Under the pieces are notes generated by a model that was not told the DNA's origin, made no database searches, and worked only from the letters and a program-made list of their open reading frames with translations. DNA of 64,000 nucleotides from Daldinia sp. FL1419 (Eukaryota; Ascomycota; Sordariomycetes; Xylariales; Hypoxylaceae), in the NCBI GenBank assembly GCA_025201765.1, contig MU623491.1:1-64000 (forward strand). Direction: 5' to 3'. The position numbers and the translations under genes are program-made. This document shows, one piece after another, positions 58,495 to 64,000 of this stretch (position 1 is its first letter; each line of letters begins with the position of its first letter).

Positions 58495-61266
58495 TTAGTT
58501 AACTACAGTTCCCTTACCTTTCAATAGAGAGCAAATGTTGATTTCGAAAACCGATTCCCCACCATCATTTATGCCATTCAAAAGCGCTCGCAGTCGTTTC
58601 TCGGCCTTACTACCTTCGTCTAAACTCATCTCAAGACCGTTTTCCATGACACCCTTCGTGATATATCCATCGTACGTCGCGTATTTCTCCAAATAGGTGC
58701 GTAAGGCTTTCGTGTCCCAAATCTCTGTCATCATTAAAGAATGAATTTGGTCATTGAGAGGAATATTTTCTAGGGGTAAGAGAGAGCTCTTAAGCCTTCT
58801 AATTTTCCTTGGCTTTACGCCCTTCTCTTCTATACCTATTGATTTCTGTCGGCGTAAGAGATATGCTCGAGGATCATCACTAGCTAGAGTTGTCTTGGTA
58901 GGCTCATTTATTTTAGAGGAGCTGGCTTCATTTGGGAGGTAAATGTTACGTAAATGAGCGCTGGGTTGATTCTGGGTTGACTTTAGGTTAACTTGGATTT
59001 GGCCTTGCTTCTTTTCGGAGTTGTAAAATGCTTTCTGAAACGAAAGCGTATGATTGGAGTTATCTTTCGTTGGGGTTGGCGGGTATCGAAACCAGTTCTC
59101 TTGATGCCCCTGGCCTTGCGACACTTGATGGCTGATACTGCTATTGTCAATTTGTGGTTGCCTCTTACGGGCTCCCTTATCCCCGTTAAATGATATCGTT
59201 GTCTGTTTCATATTGTCTGTTATGGGTTCGTCCCTAGCATGGGATAGTAGATTATTGCGTATTGCGACCTTCTCGTTTATTGAGGGGGGTGTCCAGGGGA
59301 GGGGATTGCGGCGTCGTCGCGGCTTTGGAATGATGGGCATTTTAATACTATCCATGGCGTTCTGTGAAGCCATCCTGGATGGGCTTGATATTGGGCTGCG
59401 GTATGGGCTGCCTGGTACTCTGGACCGCAATTGGCGTACGGGACCTTGTAGTTCCGAGTGTCGTTGACTTGGGGGGACGTCAAGGTCTCGTGGTGCTGCT
59501 CCTACTTGACGGAGAATAGGAGGATCTGGGGTCATTGGGGGTTCATATTCTAACGACTGCCAACTGTTATTTTGGGATAATTTATTCTCGGGCTGCCATT
59601 CTGTGATTAGGTTAGAATTTGGTGCATTCGTTTTTGCAGCGGCTAACGGATCTGTATCTTGTGCAGCTAGGTTCTTATTTACGCCTGGCTTTTCCTGGAG
59701 AGCGGGCAACGGCTGAATAGAACGGGGAAGTTTTCTTAGGGGGTGACCGTGACTATATCCAGTGGAATCTATAGACAAGTTGACCCCGCTTCGAGTAGAC
59801 TCAATGTTCGAGATCTTGTTTTCGAGATCTTCAGCAAGCGTAGAACTTACTCGAGTGGTTGATACGTGAGTATAATTATGTTCAAATCTGGCGGGTTCGG
59901 GGTTATTCACATGCTGGCTCATATATTGCAACGGACTGGGTGATGATTGGGGGATAATAAGGGGTGATTGTTCCTGGAGAATTAATTGTTCTGGAGCTTG
60001 GCTCGGCGTTTGCACTGGGGGGGTGCCATGGTGGCCCACCCCGTCAGAGATAAACTTGGCTTGAGGCCTTGTGGGTAGCGGCTTTCGAGCCCCCAAGTTT
60101 TTCTTACTACTTGGAACGGAACTATGCTCTGATGACTGTGACTGTAGACCGTGGTGCGATGGCGACTTATATACCTCCCTGCATAAGTCCTTGAACCCGT
60201 CAAGTACTACCTTCTCGTCTGAGAACATTACGTCGTCCTTCGATGCCTCGATATTAGCATCGTAACTTCCAGGAGAACACTTAATATTTAACCGAATGAA
60301 ATAGTTTTTATGTTTTTCTGTCGAAGAATCCTGTCGGGAGAGGGCACTGATGTGCTCGACATAGATGTCTAGTAGTTTCTTTATGGTACCTCTCTTAGCC
60401 GTGACAGGACGGTCGTCGACGGAGAAATAACGCTGCTTTATAACCTTAGTAGGGCTAGAATCTGGTTTAAGAATGAAGGCCTCGAATATATATTTACGAT
60501 TTGACGAGGTCGTCGGATTTTCACCAGCAGAATTATCGCCACCAGTCGGGTCCCTTACCTCGAACGTCTTCTCGAAGCAATAAGATGTAATCTCCGGACC
60601 GAAAAGCTGAACAGCTGCCTCCTTCACACTGCAGTCTGCCTTTGGAGAGTAAGACCAGCCATGCTTGGTGAGTTGTAAAACTTTAAGTGAGTATCTCAAC
60701 TGAGGTCTGGCCATGGTATAAGAGCGTAGTAGTTCACGGATCTTATCTATTGTTTTCGCCGAGTCCTTAATAGCTACTTGTTCTCGTACAGGGAGACTAT
60801 GAAATAGCCCGGTGATAGTTACAGTAGTTCCAACTGGTGCTGATGTTGGCTGTTGCTTCAATATGCCTCCCGTACCTGGAACGAGGTGAAGAATAGCTGC
60901 TACGGGCTCCGAAGCGATTTTAGTAGTAACGATGACCTGAGCTAATGAGTTTGCGCTGGCTAATGCTTCTCCACGGAAGCCAAGTGTTTTCCCAAAACGA
61001 GTTCTTAGTTCTTCGAAGCTCCTGAGTTTGCTTGTATGACCACGCCTTCCGAGTGCGTCGTAGTCGTCTGGGTGGATGCCGATTCCATTATCCCGAACCT
61101 CGATTTTTTTCACCGTATCTGAGGATATAACAACCTCAATAGAAGTAGCTTTAGCATCGATCGAGTTGTCTATGAGTTCTTTAACTAAAGTGACCGGCGT
61201 GGTAATAGCTATAGGGGAACATAGAAGTCGAGTGGTAGATTCTGGTAAAGGAGAAATTGTGGGCAT
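58495..61266 (-). CDS. MLH2: DNA mismatch repair MutL homologue, MLH2/PMS1 type
   Basis: Single exon, 923 residues. MutL homologues are GHKL ATPases that act after mismatch recognition; Mlh2 (human PMS1) pairs with Mlh1 as an accessory factor and affects gene-conversion tract length. GHKL motifs are ELIDNSIDA (30-38), DNGIG (59-63), TSK (78-80) and GFRGEAL (96-102). The N-terminus TTRLLCSPIAITTPVTLVKE and the PVREQ stretch near 165 resemble the Mlh2/human PMS1 branch. The 350-800 linker is Ser/Pro/Gln-rich and probably disordered. The C-terminal region is short (ends LLKGKGTVVN) and lacks a visible DQHA-x2-E-x4-E endonuclease motif, unlike yeast Pms1/human PMS2. Membership of MutL is secure; the paralogue assignment is likely. 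Divergent from RIB4. Confidence 0.88.
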   Translation of the reverse strand: MPTISPLPESTTRLLCSPIAITTPVTLVKELIDNSIDAKATSIEVVISSDTVKKIEVRDNGIGIHPDDYDALGRRGHTSKLRSFEELRTRFGKTLGFRGEALASANSLAQVIVTTKIASEPVAAILHLVPGTGGILKQQPTSAPVGTTVTITGLFHSLPVREQVAIKDSAKTIDKIRELLRSYTMARPQLRYSLKVLQLTKHGWSYSPKADCSVKEAAVQLFGPEITSYCFEKTFEVRDPTGGDNSAGENPTTSSNRKYIFEAFILKPDSSPTKVIKQRYFSVDDRPVTAKRGTIKKLLDIYVEHISALSRQDSSTEKHKNYFIRLNIKCSPGSYDANIEASKDDVMFSDEKVVLDGFKDLCREVYKSPSHHGLQSQSSEHSSVPSSKKNLGARKPLPTRPQAKFISDGVGHHGTPPVQTPSQAPEQLILQEQSPLIIPQSSPSPLQYMSQHVNNPEPARFEHNYTHVSTTRVSSTLAEDLENKISNIESTRSGVNLSIDSTGYSHGHPLRKLPRSIQPLPALQEKPGVNKNLAAQDTDPLAAAKTNAPNSNLITEWQPENKLSQNNSWQSLEYEPPMTPDPPILRQVGAAPRDLDVPPSQRHSELQGPVRQLRSRVPGSPYRSPISSPSRMASQNAMDSIKMPIIPKPRRRRNPLPWTPPSINEKVAIRNNLLSHARDEPITDNMKQTTISFNGDKGARKRQPQIDNSSISHQVSQGQGHQENWFRYPPTPTKDNSNHTLSFQKAFYNSEKKQGQIQVNLKSTQNQPSAHLRNIYLPNEASSSKINEPTKTTLASDDPRAYLLRRQKSIGIEEKGVKPRKIRRLKSSLLPLENIPLNDQIHSLMMTEIWDTKALRTYLEKYATYDGYITKGVMENGLEMSLDEGSKAEKRLRALLNGINDGGESVFEINICSLLKGKGTVVN

Positions 61267-61962
61267 AGTGAAGATCAGCCCACACCGATTGAAAAAGTGA
61301 GATAGTTGGTTTATATATACTCTATGAACACTAGATATGGCTTAAAGAGTTCCATTCATTTTTATTTGGGTGTATAAAAAGAGCGTAGACATTTTCGCCT
61401 TGAAAAGTTGAGTAAGGAAGGTAATTAACAAGAAGCCACGAAGGCTCGATGGAGCGAAATAAAAACCAAAACATACCGACCTTTATCGCGCTTGCCAACC
61501 AGACCTTGCAGTTAGGTACTCATACCATGAAGAGAAGCTGCGACTTATTAGACTCTATTCTGGCGTTGTACACATGTAGGGAACTTGAAATACAAGTAGG
61601 TACTAACTTTAAGTACCTCCTACCTAGCATCAGGTGACGAAGCCTTATACACCTAGGTACCGCAAAGGGTTAAAGCAGGGTAGGGTATACCCCTGTCGAG
61701 AAGTGCGTCATGTTCTGCCCCTCTAACCCAGGTGGTTAACTCGTACAGCCCACCTTGTGTACTTCCAATACTACATCCTACACGAGGAGCTTACCGTCTC
61801 ACACCATCCAATTCCTCTTTCCTCACAAACAAACCCTCTAGCTTACCTAGGTATACATATATACGCTCAATTGGTTATCGTTAACGAATACTTATGCCCT
61901 GACATCCAACCGACCGCCTTATTAAATAACAACCACAGAAGCTCCGTCGAGAGATACAAAAT
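61267..61962. promoter_or_regulatory. Divergent promoter region, MutL homologue / RIB4
   Basis: 696 bp between divergent starts. It includes ACCTAGGTACC-type words near 61,615-61,660 and 61,848-61,855. A CTYCCTC-rich leader precedes the RIB4 start. No other gene was recognised. Confidence 0.5.
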
Positions 61963-62671
61963 ATGGCGCACTCCCTCAAAGGCCCCTCCCCCCAGGAACA
62001 CGATGGCAGCGGCCTGCGCATCGGCATCGTGCATGCGCGCTGGAACAGCACCATTATTGAGCCCTTGGTCAAGGGTACCAAGGAGAAGCTTTTGAGCTGC
62101 GGCGTCAAACAGTCTAACATTGTCGTGCAGTCGGTACCCGGGTCGTGGGAGCTGCCCATCGCTGTTCAGCGGTTAGGACTCCCCTCCCCGAATCTTACCT
62201 GCCATCCTGCTTGCTTGCGCTGTTGCTATATAACCCCGTACATACAAGCTTACCACAAACTAACCTAACCCCCACAGCATGTACGCCGCCTCGCAAATCC
62301 AACAATCCAGCAGCGGCAGCGCCTCCGCCGGCGATCTTCTCGGCGGATCAACAACCGACCTTTCCGCAACAGCCGCCGCGACTACATCCACGCAGCCCTT
62401 CGACGCCATCATCGCCATCGGCGTCCTGATCAAGGGCGAGACCATGCACTTCGAGTATATCGCCGACTCGGTATCCCACGGCCTCATGCGCGTCGGTCTC
62501 GACCTCGGCGTCCCCGTCATTTTCGGTGTCCTCACCGTCCTCGATGACGACCAGGCAAAAGCCCGCGCTGGCCTTACTAGTGGCGGCCATAACCACGGCG
62601 AGGACTGGGGCCTCGCTGCCGTAGAACTCGGCGTGAAGCGCGGCGCTTGGGCTAGGGGTAAGATTGAGTAG
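61963..62671 (+). CDS. RIB4: 6,7-dimethyl-8-ribityllumazine synthase
   Basis: Two exons, 61963-62171 and 62278-62671, with a 106 bp phase-2 intron (branch CTAAC, acceptor CCCACAG); 200 residues. It condenses 5-amino-6-ribitylamino-uracil with 3,4-dihydroxy-2-butanone 4-phosphate, the penultimate step of riboflavin synthesis, and acts in the cytosol as an oligomer. Visible signatures: IGIVHARWNSTI (substrate-binding aromatic, about 20-31), VPGSWELPIAVQR (about 58-70), GVLIKGETMHFEYIADSV with the proton-transfer His, and VPVIFGVLTVLDDDQA. A Ser/Ala/Thr-rich insertion (about residues 76-105) makes it longer than bacterial enzymes; the structurally known Magnaporthe enzyme is also 200 residues with an inserted loop. 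The C-terminus GVKRGAWARGKIE is intact. Confidence 0.95.
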
Positions 62672-63462
62672 GAGATTTAAGGAAGATTTCCATTTAAAAA
62701 GAAAGGAGAAAAAAAAAAGGAATGGCGGGCTGCTAAGACTCGTCTAGACAGGAGTGTATAAGCCCCAGTCACTAACGGGAGTTAAACCAATGCCATAAAA
62801 CGAATCACAGGCTACTTTCGATAGGTTTTAGTAAACTAAATACTCTGGCTCACAGGATATAAATTCCACCAAGGACGTCTAAATGAATGCTATCACGCTC
62901 GCTACTGACATAAATAAACCAAAAAAAATGATAAATACCTCCGCCCTCCATCTAATCCTTCCCTCCACTTTCCCACTACTCCAGACATCACTTCCGACTA
63001 GATATATCCACAAATTAAAGATTATCGTCCAGTGTAGATGGGTTGGGTGGATAAAAAGTATTAGATTACCGATATATAGAGTCTTCTATCATGATTCGTC
63101 CCACCACGAATTTCAGACATACACCCCTTTGATCCATCCCATAGATCTCTTAATTCTAAATGGCGAGTCTTTCTCTTTCCAAAAAAAAAAAAAGAGAAAA
63201 GAAAAAAAGCCAAATCTTCCTTACGAAGCCATATGCGCCTCGCCCTACCTCGCAGGACATGTTTTCACTTGTGATCTTGCAATATACAAGGGATCCAACC
63301 CTAACTCTGTTCCAAAGGCCCTCCTATTAATCGAGGAGAGAAGGATATCGGAAGGAATTGTTGAGAGTTTAATCGATGAGGATGATTGTGTGCTCTTCGC
63401 ACGTGTCCATATTTTATGTAACCTAGGATGCTGATATAAACCATTGGGATGCATATACGTCC
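62672..63462. other. Intergenic region between convergent genes
   Basis: Contains the 3' regions of RIB4 and of the partial gene at the right edge. An A-rich tract lies at about 63,181-63,210. A 183-codon open stretch at 62,883-63,434 crosses this tract and has no conserved features, so it is not called as a gene. Confidence 0.55.
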
Positions 63463-64000
63463 TTAACTGATGAGTGCTCCGATATCGTTTCCGAAACTCT
63501 TCTTGGATCGCCAGATGCTCTTCTTTTTCTCCCTCTTCGCTTTCATAGCTTCCCATCCTTGCTCATCGTCATCCTCCTCTTCTTTATTCACGGGTGTTAT
63601 TTTCGTTTCGGCTTGAAGTTTTGAGTGCATAGCTGGCATGGCGCCGGACATGGTGGCGGTTCTGCTCTGGTCGCCCATAACACTGGAGACTGGTCGGTAG
63701 CGCCCAGGTAACCCAATATTACTGCGCTCCGAGGGAGCGATTGAAGGAGTATAGCCACCCTGAGCGCGGATAGAAGGCGCGTAGCCACCCTGCGGAGGCT
63801 GGAGCCACGATGCTGAGTTAGGTTGGACCATACTCATAGTCCGCATTTGCGCGTCACCTCTTGGTAAATCTAAGTTCATCCCCTGGCCCATATGATTCAC
63901 CATCAGATCGCCCATGAATGAATTGCGCGGGGCGTCTCCTAAAGACCCCATAGACTGTGTCGGCATATGTCCTTGGGGCCGAAACGGTGGTTGCATCTGT
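63463..64000 (-). CDS. C-terminal end of an unidentified protein (cut by the window edge)
   Basis: At least 178 residues of a minus-strand frame that continues past base 64,000; only the C-terminus is present. The visible part is rich in Pro, Gln, Met and Gly, with two related repeats (GGYAPSIRAQ and GGYTPSIAPS) and RYRPVS. It then becomes acidic and basic in turn (KEEEDDDEQGWEAMKAKREKKK) and ends FGNDIGALIS. Such tails occur on fungal membrane glycosyltransferases of the chitin-synthase type, but nothing here proves it. The frame is open throughout, with normal codon use. The first Met seen is not necessarily the start. Confidence 0.75.
   Translation of the reverse strand, partial: QMQPPFRPQGHMPTQSMGSLGDAPRNSFMGDLMVNHMGQGMNLDLPRGDAQMRTMSMVQPNSASWLQPPQGGYAPSIRAQGGYTPSIAPSERSNIGLPGRYRPVSSVMGDQSRTATMSGAMPAMHSKLQAETKITPVNKEEEDDDEQGWEAMKAKREKKKSIWRSKKSFGNDIGALIS

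Noticed and set aside
62883..63434. 183-codon plus-strand frame
   Set aside because: Runs through an A-rich tract and lies antisense to, and between, the 3' ends of two convergent genes; no conserved residues.

Overview
The window is nuclear DNA of a filamentous ascomycete (Pezizomycotina; Sordariomycetes is likely, but species cannot be fixed). The evidence is short GT-AG introns of 45-110 bp with CTAAC-type branch sites, single-copy eukaryotic housekeeping genes in mixed orientation, and a two-speed composition: ordinary gene-bearing DNA alternates with extremely AT-rich, gene-free blocks of decayed transposons bearing the mark of repeat-induced point mutation (RIP).

Layout. Bases 1 to about 10,545 are an AT-rich island that runs off the left edge. 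It holds a reversed piece of a Ty1/copia element, a dense nest of foldback (MITE-like) repeats and an unassigned remnant. From 10,546 to 16,020 there is non-coding DNA with a 586 bp TA-flanked inverted-repeat element (12,296-12,881) and a dense patch of ACCTAGGT words. From 16,021 to 41,941 lies the main gene block: a zinc-finger protein, a Tls1/C9orf78 (Hep_59) spliceosomal protein, an acylphosphatase in four tiny exons, the DEAH helicase Prp16, the WD-repeat ribosome-biogenesis factor Pwp1, a Ser-rich protein of unknown function, a membrane-anchored polysaccharide deacetylase, a Cys/Met-metabolism PLP enzyme and a TRP-like channel. From 42,990 to 54,640 is a second AT-rich island, bounded to the base by an inverted repeat beginning CAGTTATGGG and by TA on both sides. 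Inside it is a complete 6,195 bp copia element with 204 bp LTRs and a GTTAT target duplication. From 54,643 on, gene DNA resumes with an ankyrin-repeat pseudogene, a MutL homologue of MLH2/PMS1 type, lumazine synthase (RIB4) and the C-terminal end of a gene cut by the right edge.

The genes are not a pathway cluster. Divergent pairs share short promoters (Hep_59/acylphosphatase, Prp16/Pwp1, MutL/RIB4). Two of the neighbours (Hep_59 and Prp16) act in pre-mRNA splicing. The most informative structures are the transposon nests: paired copies let the direction of RIP damage be read directly, and the 42,990-54,640 island looks like one TIR transposon that was enlarged by nested insertions and then mutated as a unit. 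No CRISPR array, rRNA or tRNA was recognised.
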